Shown here piece by piece: positions 7,889 to 16,775 of a stretch of DNA of 38,338 nt (its first letter is position 1; each line of letters opens with the position of its first letter). The translations under genes and the position numbers were made by a program. The DNA lies in contig SHYW01000043.1 in assembly GCA_009692615.1 (NCBI GenBank), positions 1 through 38,338 on the forward strand, given 5' to 3'. The stretch is from Deltaproteobacteria bacterium. Its GTDB lineage: Bacteria; Desulfobacterota; Binatia; UBA9968. The notes below the pieces were generated by a model. It was given only the letters and a program-made list of their open reading frames with translations. It did no database searches and had not been told where the DNA came from.

Positions 7889-9820
7889 CTACTGGCGGTA
7901 AAGAACGAGTCCGGCTTTGGCGGTGTCGTAACCGCCGAGGCTATTGACCGCTTGTTTGAATCCCGCGGAGCCAATCACTTTGAGCAGTTCGGCGCCGCGG
8001 GCGGATTCAAAAAAATTACGGTCGATGATCAAGTCATATTCTTCGTTGGCGACCGGAATGAAGTCGAGACGCAAGGCGTTGGCCGCCGCGCGCACACCCA
8101 AGCCGGCATCGGCGAGGCCGCTGGCGATCGCCACGCCCACCGCCATGTGGGTGAACTCTTCGCGCTCGTAGCCGGCAATGGCAGCGCCATCGATGGATAA
8201 TTTTTTCAACTCGTAATCGAGCAACACACGGGTGCCGGAACCGGCTTGGCGGTTGACGAAACGAATATCATTTCTGGCAAGATCCTTGAGACTTCGTATC
8301 GATTTCGGATTGCCGCCAGCGACCAGAATCCCTTGTTCGCGCTGCGCCAAATGCACCAGCACGGCGGGAACTTTGGGAATCGCGCGCTGGATATCGGGTA
8401 TGTTGTAAACGCCAGTCGCAGGATCGAGCAGATGGGTGCCGGCGATATGGGTCTCGCCGCGCTGAAGTGCCAGCAAGCCACCGAGACTACCGACGTTGGT
8501 GGCGGCGATTTTTAGTTCCGGGTGGCGCTGCTTCAATTGATCTTCCAGCACGCCGATGGCCAAATCGTGGCTGCCGGTGCAAAGAATGGTATTTTCGATA
8601 TCGGCGATGGGACGCAGCAGTTCGACATCGGCGCTTTCGCCGGCGTTGAGCCCTTCGACCAAACTCGGAATGCGCAGCAAACCGTCGGCATGAACCATGG
8701 TGGTGATCACACCGGCGCCGCGCGCCAAAGGCACGGCGACTAATTTCTCGCCCACCCGACCCAAGGTCACGCGGATGAATTCTTCCAGACCTAAATGGGA
8801 CGCGATCTTTTTTGGCACGATGGCGCGCACCGTCGGATGGGTCGGCGCCGCGATGCTCAAATATTTTTCCAGCGCAGGACGGAGAATCTCGCGGGCGATG
8901 ACGATGGCCGACACCGGATAGCCGGGCACGCCAAGTACGGGTTTGCCGGCGGCGCAACCCAACACCGCGGGCTTGCCTGGCATCACGTCGATGCCGTGCG
9001 CCAGCAACTCGCCGGCGTCGGCAACCACGTCGGCAGTCAGATCATGCTCGCCCGCCGACGACCCGGCGATGATCGTCACCAAATCGCATTCAGCGAGCGC
9101 GCGCAATAACGCCGCCTTGAGCAAAGCCGCGTCGTCTTTGGCGCGTGGATATTTTACCGGCGTGCCGCCCCACTCACGGACGAAGGCGGCGAGCACGGTG
9201 GAATTGAAATCGATCACCGCCCCCGGCGTCGGTTCCTCGCCCGGCTGAATGATCTCATCGCCGGTGGGAATGATGCCAACCCTGGGCCGCGCCTTGACGC
9301 GCACGGTGGTGTGCCCGCCGGCCAGCAGCGCGCCCAAATCGTACGGCCGCAAACGATGGAAGCGCGGCAGCAACGATTCGGTCGCGACGACATCTTCGCC
9401 GACCAAACGCACGTGACTCCACGGCGCGACGGATTCGAAAATCTCAATCGTGTGGAAATCGATCTCGTGCACCTTCTCGATCATGATCACCGCGTTGGCC
9501 CAGGACGGCAGCGCGTTGCCGGTGTCGACGTATGTGAATGAATCCGGCCCAGCCGAATCGCCATCGGCGAGAGTGAGTTTCTTGCCGACAAACTCAGTGG
9601 CGCCAAAAGTCTCTGCGGCGCGCACGCAGATGCCGTCCATCGCCGAGGCGTGATAATGCGGCGAGGAAATTTTCGCGAACACCGGCGCCGCGGTGATGCG
9701 GTCGAGGGCGTCGTCGACCAAAATCTCTTCAACCGCGAGGCGCGACGGATCGACGGCCGACAGAAATAATTCGCGCGCTTCGATCAGCGGAGTTTTTTTG
9801 AGGTAACGTTTGCGGGCCAT
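7889..9820 (-). CDS. MoeA molybdopterin molybdenumtransferase fused to a PBP-like domain
   Basis: A 643-residue cytosolic fusion. Residues about 1-410 are MoeA, which inserts molybdate or tungstate into adenylated molybdopterin. Landmarks are HASAMDGICV, VDTGNALPSWANAVIMIE, AGSSAGEHD and PGKPAVLG/LGVPGYPVSAIVI. Residues about 425-640 form a PBP_like (COG1910) domain related to periplasmic binding proteins, with TGSHDLAIGVL, GSLGGLLALQRGE, NRQAGSGTRVLLDYEL and THMAVGVAIASGLADAGLG. It may bind the oxyanion or act as a sensor. The fusion is known in anaerobic bacteria and archaea. It starts 29 bases after the neighbouring moeA. The start ATG has no strong ribosome-binding site. Confidence 0.88.
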   Translation of the reverse strand: MARKRYLKKTPLIEARELFLSAVDPSRLAVEEILVDDALDRITAAPVFAKISSPHYHASAMDGICVRAAETFGATEFVGKKLTLADGDSAGPDSFTYVDTGNALPSWANAVIMIEKVHEIDFHTIEIFESVAPWSHVRLVGEDVVATESLLPRFHRLRPYDLGALLAGGHTTVRVKARPRVGIIPTGDEIIQPGEEPTPGAVIDFNSTVLAAFVREWGGTPVKYPRAKDDAALLKAALLRALAECDLVTIIAGSSAGEHDLTADVVADAGELLAHGIDVMPGKPAVLGCAAGKPVLGVPGYPVSAIVIAREILRPALEKYLSIAAPTHPTVRAIVPKKIASHLGLEEFIRVTLGRVGEKLVAVPLARGAGVITTMVHADGLLRIPSLVEGLNAGESADVELLRPIADIENTILCTGSHDLAIGVLEDQLKQRHPELKIAATNVGSLGGLLALQRGETHIAGTHLLDPATGVYNIPDIQRAIPKVPAVLVHLAQREQGILVAGGNPKSIRSLKDLARNDIRFVNRQAGSGTRVLLDYELKKLSIDGAAIAGYEREEFTHMAVGVAIASGLADAGLGVRAAANALRLDFIPVANEEYDLIIDRNFFESARGAELLKVIGSAGFKQAVNSLGGYDTAKAGLVLYRQ

Positions 9821-9849
9821 GGTAGTTGGGAAGTCTCGGGTTAAAATCT

Positions 9850-11088
9850 CTAGAACAGAATTACGTCCACATCCTCACCCTGTTCGAGGCCATCTTGATT
9901 CATCTCGATGCGCACCATGCCGTCGGCTTTGACCAGCGTGAAGATCGCCCCCGACTTGCTCGGTAACGGCGTGGCAATGAAGCCCGTGCCAGCGGCCTCC
10001 AAAACCACGCGCACATAATCCTCGCGGCCGATTTGCGATGCGATGTTGGTCTTCAACTTCGCCCGCACGGTGCGGCTAAAGCGCTGCAACGTAGCGACAC
10101 TCTCGCCGCCCAAGCGGCGCACCATGGGCGCGCCGAACAGGTCGAAGATCACCAGCGCGGAGACCGGATAGCCGGGCAAACCGAGAATCGGCTTGCCGCA
10201 AGCTTTGGCGAAAATCGTCGGCTTGCCGGGCGCGATCGAGATGCCGTGAAAAATAAATTCCGAATCGGGAAAGGACAGAATCGTCTCAAGAGCGATATCC
10301 TTGGCACCCATCGAGCTGCCGCCGGATAAGAGCACGAGATCGCCCCAGGCCAACGCCGCGCCGATCGCGTCGGTCAGCTGGACGCGGTCGTCGCGCACCA
10401 CGCCCCAATCTTTCAACTCGCCGCCCGCTTCTTCGATCAAGCCGGCGAGAGAATGCTGGTTGATGTTGCGCACCTGGCCGGGCCGCGGCTCAACGTCAAC
10501 GTCGACAATCTCGTCGCCGGTGGAAAGCAGCGCGATACGCGGCCGTTTATAAACTGCGACGGAAGAAATGCCGACGCCGGTAAGCGCGCCCAAGTCATGA
10601 CCGCGCAGCCGCCGTCCCCGAGAAAAAACCGGCTCGCCCTTTTTGATATCGTCGCCGATCTGAATGACGTTTTGCCAGGGCGAAACGCCGCGATGAATTT
10701 CCACCAAGCCGCCGTCGGTCTCATCGGTGTACTCGACCATCACCACCGCGTCAGCTTCAGGCGGCATCATGCCGCCGGTGGAGATGCGGATCGCCTCGCC
10801 CTTGGTAACCGGCTGGAACGCCTCCTTGCCCATCTCGACGACGCCGGCCAGTTTTAAATAGGCCGGCAGACTTTGACTGGCGCCGAAGGTGTCTTTCGAA
10901 ATCACCGCGTAACCGTCCATCGCCGCGCGGTGAAAATGGGGCAGATCGACCGTCGAATGAAGATCCTCGGCCAACACCCGCCCGCGCCCATGCACCGAGC
11001 GAATCGTCTCACTGCCCACCGGCTGCACCGCCAACAGCAAGGCGAGAGCTTCTTGCGGCGTCAAAACTTTGAAGAATGTCTGTGCCAT
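9850..11088 (-). CDS. moeA: MoeA molybdopterin molybdenumtransferase
   Basis: A 412-residue MoeA of normal length, the last step of molybdenum/tungsten cofactor synthesis. Landmarks are FHRAAMDGYAV, STGGMMPPEADAVVMVEYTD, STGDEIVD, LSGGSSMGAKD and PGKPTIFAKACGKPILGLPG. It is clearly diverged from the fused MoeA downstream, for example SGGSSMGAKD against AGSSAGEHD. The two genes form one transcription unit with 29 bases between them. Paired MoeA proteins often serve distinct metals; the AOR-family genes in this window would be natural clients. It diverges from the VOC gene, leaving about 120 bases for promoters. Confidence 0.92.
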   Translation of the reverse strand: MAQTFFKVLTPQEALALLLAVQPVGSETIRSVHGRGRVLAEDLHSTVDLPHFHRAAMDGYAVISKDTFGASQSLPAYLKLAGVVEMGKEAFQPVTKGEAIRISTGGMMPPEADAVVMVEYTDETDGGLVEIHRGVSPWQNVIQIGDDIKKGEPVFSRGRRLRGHDLGALTGVGISSVAVYKRPRIALLSTGDEIVDVDVEPRPGQVRNINQHSLAGLIEEAGGELKDWGVVRDDRVQLTDAIGAALAWGDLVLLSGGSSMGAKDIALETILSFPDSEFIFHGISIAPGKPTIFAKACGKPILGLPGYPVSALVIFDLFGAPMVRRLGGESVATLQRFSRTVRAKLKTNIASQIGREDYVRVVLEAAGTGFIATPLPSKSGAIFTLVKADGMVRIEMNQDGLEQGEDVDVILF

Positions 11089-11207
11089 CCGCTGCGAATC
11101 TTAAGCAGAAGACTTCCCCGGAAGCAAATCTGCCGGCCGGTCGCTTGACAGACCTGCCGCTTCGGACGAGAATCACGCCCGCAATCGCCGCAATAGGAGA
11201 ATCACTC

Positions 11208-11648
11208 ATGAAGTTACAAAAAGTTTATCACATGGGCATTCCGGTCGATAATTTGGATCGCGCCAAAGAGTTTTACACCGGCGTTCTCGGTATGACCTAT
11301 ATCGGCCGGGTCGGCGGCAACCCCAACAATCCCGATTCGTTTCCCGTGCACGGCGTGGCGCAAAAGCTCGACCGTTACAGCTGCGGCAGTGACGATGTCG
11401 TGTTATTCGAGCGGCCCCGGCCGATCGAGCGTGACTCGTTAGATGAGGACGGCATTTTTCATCAAGCCTTCGACATGGCGTGGGAAGACTACGCTGAAGC
11501 ACTCACGCAAGCCAAAGCTTTGGGGAAATTTCATCGCAGCGTCGAACGCGACAGCGGCAACACCATTTACATGTTCGACAGCGAAGGCAACTATCTCGAA
11601 CTGCACTTCCCGCGTCCCGGCGGCCGGAGCGCGCGTGCGACAAATTAG
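11208..11648 (+). CDS. VOC-superfamily protein (glyoxalase/extradiol dioxygenase fold)
   Basis: A 146-residue protein with the paired beta-alpha-beta-beta-beta modules of the VOC fold. It begins VYHMGIPVDNLDRAKEFYTG and ends GNTIYMFDSEGNYLELHFPR. Metal ligands can be guessed as His at about residue 8 and Glu near the end (NYLELHF). Family members open or isomerise small substrates, or bind them. The ATG at 11208 is supported by AGGAGA 7 bases upstream; a longer in-frame start at 11076 has no such support and would run into the moeA promoter region. It heads the binding-protein array, with the next gene 48 bases later after a short palindrome. Confidence 0.8.
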   Translation: MKLQKVYHMGIPVDNLDRAKEFYTGVLGMTYIGRVGGNPNNPDSFPVHGVAQKLDRYSCGSDDVVLFERPRPIERDSLDEDGIFHQAFDMAWEDYAEALTQAKALGKFHRSVERDSGNTIYMFDSEGNYLELHFPRPGGRSARATN

Positions 11649-11696
11649 TGTAGGGGCGACCGACGGTCGTCCGGTTCGAATCATTCAAGGAAAATC

Positions 11697-12644
11697 ATGA
11701 AACCACCGATCAAACTCTCCATCGCCGCGACTTCCAAACGCGTCGAGATCGCCAACCTCGTCGGCTTCACATTTTTTAACAATGTCGAATTGCCGCGCCA
11801 ATCCCAGCTCGACATCGCCATGGGCTGGCGCGATTCCGAACTGGGCGGCACCGGTCCGGCGATTCTAGTCGGCAAGAAGAAATATTCCTTCGGTTTTGGC
11901 AATCCGGTCGGCTTGTCGGCGATGGCGTATCTCGGCTGCGGATTTTACAAAAAGAAAATTCCCCTGCGCGCCATCGGCGTATTTCCCACTTGGGATCGTT
12001 TGATCTTCGCCGTGCGCCCAGACATCGGCATCGAGTCACTCGAAGATATTAAAAAACAGAAATATCCGCTGCGCATCTCGACACGCCGGCGCGGCAAACT
12101 GGCGACGACCATCTACGCCATCGAAGAAGTACTCAAAGCCTACGGCATGAGCTATCGCGATATCGAAAAGTGGGGCGGCAAGATCATGGAAGCGCCCAAC
12201 CCCAGCGGCTCGGTGCGCAAAGATCATATTCAATCCGGCAAAGCTGACGCGGTGTTCGACGAAGGCGTCAAAAGCTGGGGCCCGACGGCATTGAACGCCG
12301 GCATGCGCTTTTTGCCGATCGATGACAACGCGGCAAAACATATGGCCAAGCTCGGCTTCCCCAGCGCCATGCTCACGCGCAAACACTACCCGAAGTTGGA
12401 ACAAGACATTCGCTGCGTCGATTTTAGCGGCTGGACATTTTTCTGCCACTCCGATCTGTCCAATGAGATCACCTACCAAATGGCCAAAGCCGTCGACCTT
12501 TGCTACAAACAAATTCCCGTCGACCACTTCGACAAACGGCCGATGACCATGCGCGAATTCTGCCGCGGCGGCGAAGCGGGCCAGTTGAATATCCCGCTCC
12601 ATCCGGGGGCAAAGAAATATTTTCGCGAGAAAGGCTACCTCTAG
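11697..12644 (+). CDS. TAXI-type solute-binding protein without signal peptide
   Basis: A 315-residue protein resembling TAXI/NMT1-type binding proteins, including the C-terminal signature IPLHPGAKKYFREKGYL. The N-terminus (MKPPIKLSIAATSKRVEIAN) lacks the hydrophobic core of a signal peptide, so the product is probably cytosolic. A classical TAXI protein feeds a TRAP membrane subunit, but none is encoded in the window. It could be a cytosolic receptor or an enzyme built on the binding-protein fold. The stop lies 3 bases before the start of the next binding-protein gene. Confidence 0.75.
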   Translation: MKPPIKLSIAATSKRVEIANLVGFTFFNNVELPRQSQLDIAMGWRDSELGGTGPAILVGKKKYSFGFGNPVGLSAMAYLGCGFYKKKIPLRAIGVFPTWDRLIFAVRPDIGIESLEDIKKQKYPLRISTRRRGKLATTIYAIEEVLKAYGMSYRDIEKWGGKIMEAPNPSGSVRKDHIQSGKADAVFDEGVKSWGPTALNAGMRFLPIDDNAAKHMAKLGFPSAMLTRKHYPKLEQDIRCVDFSGWTFFCHSDLSNEITYQMAKAVDLCYKQIPVDHFDKRPMTMREFCRGGEAGQLNIPLHPGAKKYFREKGYL

Positions 12645-12647
12645 CCA

Positions 12648-13634
12648 GTGCCGCACCGACTTAAATCAATTGTTTTCGTTTTAGCCCTCGTCGCGGCGTC
12701 CGCCAACGGAGCATTCAATGCCCGCGCTGAACTATTCCGTGTCGCGCTCTCGACCAAAGACTTCGGTTACCTGCCGCTGTTCGTCGGCATGCGTGCCGGC
12801 TTGTTCGCCCAGGAGAATCTGGAAATTCAGTGGATTGTCGTCAACAGCAACGTCGTGGTCACTGCGCTGCTCGCCGGCGAGATCGATGTCGCCGGCATCG
12901 CCGGATCGTCGATGCGCGCGGCGGCGCGCGGCGCGCCGTTGAAAGCCAATTTTTTCCCCTACGATAAATCGCTCTTTGTATTGATGGGCGCGCCCAACAT
13001 CAAGCGCGTGCAAGATTTGAAAGGCAAGGTGATCGGCACCACCGGCCCGGGCGCCACCACCGAGGTCGCTGCCTCCATGGTCTTGCAGCACCACGGCATG
13101 GACCCAAAAAAAGATGTCACCTTCATGACCATCGGCGGCGCGGAAACTTCCATCGTCGCCATGCGCAACGGCATCATTCACGCTCGCGCCTTCAATCCCG
13201 ACGCCGCCTACATCATGAAGAAACAGGGCTTCAACGAGCTCGGCGTGCTCGCCGACATGGGCCCATGGCCCTGGGCCGGCTATTCCACTTCCGACGCGCT
13301 CCTGGCCAACCGGCGCGACAAACTTAAACGCTGGACCCGGGCGATGGTGAAGAGCTTGCAGTTCATGCTCAACCGCAAAGAAGACACTTACAAATTCGCC
13401 CAGGCGGATTTTTCCCACTCGCGCGATGTCATCGAAGGCGCGGCGAATATTTGCATCAAAGCGATCGATGCCGTCAATCCCGGAGGCGCCACCGACGACG
13501 CCATGCGCAAAAATATCGATTTGACTATCACCCAGCCGTTAAAACTGCCGGCCAGCCCGCCGATGACGCAACTGGTCGACTTCTCCTTGCTAAGGGAAAT
13601 CCACAAAGAGCTTGGCATCCCAGGACGAAAATGA
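12648..13634 (+). CDS. NMT1/THI5-type (TauA-like) substrate-binding protein, exported
   Basis: A 328-residue periplasmic binding protein. The signal peptide covers about residues 1-27, with hydrophobic core SIVFVLALVAASANGAF and likely cleavage after ARA. No lipobox Cys is seen. The mature part has family features: GYLPLFVGMRAGLFAQENL, LLAGEIDVAGIAGSSMRA and DLKGKVIGTTGPGATTEV. The start is GTG at 12648. The stop TGA overlaps the next ATG (ATGA at 13631-13634), so the two are translationally coupled. The ligand is unknown; relatives bind sulfonates, nitrate, pyrimidine precursors or aromatic acids. Confidence 0.85.
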   Translation: MPHRLKSIVFVLALVAASANGAFNARAELFRVALSTKDFGYLPLFVGMRAGLFAQENLEIQWIVVNSNVVVTALLAGEIDVAGIAGSSMRAAARGAPLKANFFPYDKSLFVLMGAPNIKRVQDLKGKVIGTTGPGATTEVAASMVLQHHGMDPKKDVTFMTIGGAETSIVAMRNGIIHARAFNPDAAYIMKKQGFNELGVLADMGPWPWAGYSTSDALLANRRDKLKRWTRAMVKSLQFMLNRKEDTYKFAQADFSHSRDVIEGAANICIKAIDAVNPGGATDDAMRKNIDLTITQPLKLPASPPMTQLVDFSLLREIHKELGIPGRK

Positions 13635-14695
13635 CCCGAAACGTCGTCAGCGCAATTTTCGCCGCGATCTTGCTGCTCGCACCCTACAAAGTTCAAGCGC
13701 AGAGCACTGAAGCCAAGCTTGCGGCGTTGGAAAAATTTTTGCCGGCCGAACGCCAGCAACGTTTGCTCGACGCCGCGAAAGCCGAAGGTGAAGCGGTGAT
13801 CTACGCCAACATGGACGTCACCGCGATGAAACCGCTCGCCGACGGCTTCATGAAAAAATATCCCGCGGTCAAGGCCACTAGCGTGCATTTCTCCGGCGCC
13901 GCGATCATTACCCGGATCGAATCCGAAAGCCGTGTCGGCAAACCCATGTCCGATGTCGTCCTGAGCGGCCAGTTGGGCGTGCTGGCATCCATCGAAAAGC
14001 GCATCGCCATGCGCTACCGCTCGCCGGAGCGGGAATCCTTGCGCGATAACTTCAAGGACAAAGACGGCCTGTGGACCGCCTACATGACCAACGTCATGGT
14101 CAGCGCCTACAACACCCGCTTAGTGAAAAAAGAAGAACTGCCGCGCAGCGTCGAAGATTTGTTGAAGCCGCGCTGGAAAAATAAACTGGTGATGGACAGC
14201 CAGTCCTACGTTTGGTTCGGCACCATGATGCAGTACCTCGGAGAAGAAAACGGCCTGCGCTTCATGAAGCGCTTGAACGAGCAAAATCTACAGCACTCCC
14301 GCGGCCGCCGCTTGATGACCCAACTGCTCGCCGCCGGCGAACACGACCTGGCGGTGGAAACCAATTTGAATTCGGTCTTGAGCTTGAGCAAGCAAGGCGC
14401 ACCGCTCGCTTTCGCGCCGAGCCAACCGTACTTTCTCAGCCCAAGCTTGATGTTCATGAGCGCCAACGCGCCCCATCCCTTCGCCGGCGCGTTGTTTAGC
14501 GATTATCTGCTCTCCGAAGAAGGCCAGAAGATTATCGTCACGACAAATAGAATGCCCGCCCACCCGAAAGTAAAATCGCCGGAGAGCCAATTATTGGAAG
14601 GCCAAGATGTGCGCATGCCGGACATTTTCGATATAGGACGACGCTATCAACTGATCGGCAACCGCTACCGGGAGATTTTTCCCGGCGCACGATGA
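13631..14695 (+). CDS. Iron(III)/polyamine-type extracellular solute-binding protein
   Basis: A 354-residue exported protein of the AfuA/FbpA-like solute-binding fold. The signal peptide covers about residues 1-23 (VSAIFAAILLLAPYKVQA, then QS). Recognisable stretches are EGEAVIYANMDVTAMKPLADGF, VEDLLKPRWKNKLVMDSQ and LLSEEGQKIIVTTNRMP. The start is fixed by the ATGA overlap with the preceding gene; a longer in-frame reading from 13451 would overlap that gene extensively. No permease or ATPase follows. A large AT-rich palindrome lies directly after the stop. Confidence 0.83.
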   Translation: MTRNVVSAIFAAILLLAPYKVQAQSTEAKLAALEKFLPAERQQRLLDAAKAEGEAVIYANMDVTAMKPLADGFMKKYPAVKATSVHFSGAAIITRIESESRVGKPMSDVVLSGQLGVLASIEKRIAMRYRSPERESLRDNFKDKDGLWTAYMTNVMVSAYNTRLVKKEELPRSVEDLLKPRWKNKLVMDSQSYVWFGTMMQYLGEENGLRFMKRLNEQNLQHSRGRRLMTQLLAAGEHDLAVETNLNSVLSLSKQGAPLAFAPSQPYFLSPSLMFMSANAPHPFAGALFSDYLLSEEGQKIIVTTNRMPAHPKVKSPESQLLEGQDVRMPDIFDIGRRYQLIGNRYREIFPGAR

Positions 14696-14697
14696 AT

Positions 14698-14777
14698 AAT
14701 TCCAAATTTCAAATTACAGATTCCAAATTGCCGGAATCGGACTTCAATCTGGAATTTGGAATCTGTAATCTGGAATT
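14698..14777. repeat. AT-rich palindrome between two binding-protein genes
   Basis: The segment 14713-14729 is the exact reverse complement of 14753-14769 (17 bases). Looser pairing extends outward through AATTCCA and TGGAATT, and the loop is about 23 bases. Related short units (CAAATTTC, CAAATTAC) repeat within the left arm. It begins 3 bases past the stop codon of the upstream gene, so it probably forms a transcript hairpin. No T-run makes it a standard terminator. Confidence 0.75.
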
Positions 14778-14806
14778 CGCAAATTAGAATTAAGAAAGGA
14801 ACAAGC

Positions 14807-15787
14807 ATGGCAAACAAGACCCGCATCACCCTCGGCCTCCCCGACCACCCCCGCTGCCAAGCGATCATCGACGGCAAAGTCGGCATCGAAGGCTATGATC
14901 TCGACGTCGACCCCAACTTCGTTTCTTCCGGCGAGCGCCATTACAAATATCTCCATGATCAATGGGATATCGGCGAAGTCTCGGCGGCGAGCTTGATGCG
15001 CGCCATTGAGAACGGCCAAGAGCTGCTGGCAATTCCGGTTTTCTTCGAGCGCGGCCCGCGCCAGCGCAATATTTATCACTGCGACAAACATCTGAAATAT
15101 CCATCGGATCTCAAGGGCAAAAAGTTTGGCTGCTTTCGCTACGGCGCCACCGCCGTAGTTTGGGCGCGCGGCTATTTGCTCGATGCCCACGGCATCAAGA
15201 CCACCGACATGCAGTGGTTCGTCTCCGGCAGAGAGGTTTTCATCGGCCATGAGTTGCAGGTTAAAGTGCAGCGCATCGATCCGCCGCCGCCCTTCGGCGG
15301 CGAAAAGCTCGTGCTGTCCAAAATGCTCAGCGAAGGCGAACTGCACGGCGCGGTGGTTCCCGGCGACAACGGCTATGCCGGCTTTTTCGGCGGCGGCGAG
15401 ACCCCGCCAATGATGGCCGCCTACGCGGGAGTCAAACCGCTCTTCGATAACAACCAAGAGATTCTCGATTACGTGAAAAAAACCGGCATCAACCCGATCA
15501 TGCATGTGCTGTCGATCCGCAAGAAAGTCGTCGAACAGCATCCCGACCTGCCGGCAAAGCTAACGCGTGCCTTCATGGAAGCGCGCGATGTCGCGTCGCA
15601 GTACATGCCGGCGGCAGAAATCGCCGGTTACCAGAAAGAACGCGATGCGCTGGGCGAAGATCCCTATGACTACGTGATGCACGATAACGAAAAACGCACC
15701 CTGGCGGCGATGAACCGCTACCAGATCGAGCAGGGCTTGATGAAAACCACGCTGCCCATGGACGAGATCTTTATCGGACACGTCTGA
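14807..15787 (+). CDS. 4,5-dihydroxyphthalate decarboxylase-like / NMT1-fold protein without signal peptide
   Basis: A 326-residue protein of the binding-protein fold that includes Pseudomonas 4,5-dihydroxyphthalate decarboxylase. It starts directly with the first beta strand (TRITLGLPDHPRCQAII) and has no signal peptide, like that enzyme. Other stretches are DQWDIGEVSAASLMRAIENG, DLKGKKFGCFRYGATAVVWARG, FIGHELQVKVQRIDPPPP and the C-terminal RYQIEQGLMKTTLPMDEIF. The ATG at 14807 has GAAAGGA 6-7 bases upstream. It may decarboxylate an aromatic or dicarboxylic acid, or bind one in the cytosol. The enzymatic reading is inference from family and location. Confidence 0.75.
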   Translation: MANKTRITLGLPDHPRCQAIIDGKVGIEGYDLDVDPNFVSSGERHYKYLHDQWDIGEVSAASLMRAIENGQELLAIPVFFERGPRQRNIYHCDKHLKYPSDLKGKKFGCFRYGATAVVWARGYLLDAHGIKTTDMQWFVSGREVFIGHELQVKVQRIDPPPPFGGEKLVLSKMLSEGELHGAVVPGDNGYAGFFGGGETPPMMAAYAGVKPLFDNNQEILDYVKKTGINPIMHVLSIRKKVVEQHPDLPAKLTRAFMEARDVASQYMPAAEIAGYQKERDALGEDPYDYVMHDNEKRTLAAMNRYQIEQGLMKTTLPMDEIFIGHV

Positions 15788-15800
15788 GACGCCAAGAGTG

Positions 15801-16766
15801 ATGATGCTGCGATCGACCTTGGTCCTATTCGTCCTATCTGTCCTATTCTCCTTAGCCCGCGCCGAGGACGAGGTCGTTCTCTACAGCTCACTCAACAACG
15901 AGCAGATCGTCACGCTGGTCGACGCCTTCAAGAAAAAATATCCGGCGATCAAGCCGTCCTTCTACCGCGGCACCAGCGAACGCGTCTTACAGCGCGCCAG
16001 CACCGAAGCGAAAGCCGGCCGCTTCGCCGTCGATGTCCTCACCTCCGCGGGATTTCAGGTGCAGTTAATGAAAGAGACCGGTCTCACCCAGCGTTTCGTG
16101 CCGCTGGAAGCCGCGGCCTATGACGAAGGCTTTAAAGATCCCGATGGCCATTGGGTCAACGTTCACTCGCTGCTCAACTCCATGGCGTATAACACCCAGC
16201 ATGTGAAATCGAATGAAGCGCCGAAGAAATACGAAGATCTTTTGGCGCCGCGCTGGAAAGGCCGCATCGGCGTCAATCTTTTAGACCCCGAGTGGTACGT
16301 CAGCCTGCAGCGGCGCTGGGGCAAGGACAAAGCGCGAAATTATTTGAAAGCGCTCGCCGCTCAACAACCGGCATTGCGCGACGGTCACAACATCACGGCG
16401 CAACTTCTAGCCGCCGGCGAATTTCACGTCGTCAGCAACACCTACGCTCACATTGCCGCGCGCATCAAGGGCCAAGGCGGCCCGGTGCAATATGTTTTCG
16501 ACGAGCCGGTGATTACCTACGTCCATCCCATCGCGTTGGCCAAAGGCGCGCCCCATCCGGGCGCTGGCAAACTGCTGATCGGCTTCATTCTATCCGTAGA
16601 AGGACAACGCATGTTGCGCAAGCAGGGACGAATCCCCAGTCATCGCGACATCGACCCGCAAATTTTCTCCCTGCGCAACGTGAAACTACAAGCAAGCGAT
16701 CCGCGCCAAGCGAAAGAATATGGTCCAGCGGGCGAAGAGTTCCGCGCAATCTTCGGCGCGCGATAA
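15801..16766 (+). CDS. Iron(III)-type extracellular solute-binding protein
   Basis: A 321-residue exported protein. The signal peptide is about residues 1-21 (LVLFVLSVLFSLARA, then EDEVVLYSS). Family features are EQIVTLVDAFKKKYPAIK, YRGTSERVLQR, NSMAYNTQ, YEDLLAPRWKGRIGVNL and LSVEGQRMLRKQGRIP. It is a second, clearly different member of the same fold as the gene at 13631. The start is ambiguous among GTG 15798, ATG 15801 and ATG 15804. It ends 9 bases before the first AOR-family gene and is likely co-transcribed with it. Confidence 0.83.
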   Translation: MMLRSTLVLFVLSVLFSLARAEDEVVLYSSLNNEQIVTLVDAFKKKYPAIKPSFYRGTSERVLQRASTEAKAGRFAVDVLTSAGFQVQLMKETGLTQRFVPLEAAAYDEGFKDPDGHWVNVHSLLNSMAYNTQHVKSNEAPKKYEDLLAPRWKGRIGVNLLDPEWYVSLQRRWGKDKARNYLKALAAQQPALRDGHNITAQLLAAGEFHVVSNTYAHIAARIKGQGGPVQYVFDEPVITYVHPIALAKGAPHPGAGKLLIGFILSVEGQRMLRKQGRIPSHRDIDPQIFSLRNVKLQASDPRQAKEYGPAGEEFRAIFGAR

Positions 16767-16775
16767 GGAAACACG

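Noticed and set aside
11076-11207. N-terminal extension of the VOC protein
   Set aside because: The extension has no ribosome-binding site and overlaps the moeA promoter side; ATG 11208 has AGGAGA and the normal N-terminus.
13451-13630. Upstream extension of the iron-type binding protein
   Set aside because: It would overlap the preceding gene by 180 bases and hide the signal peptide; the ATGA overlap at 13631 is the natural start.
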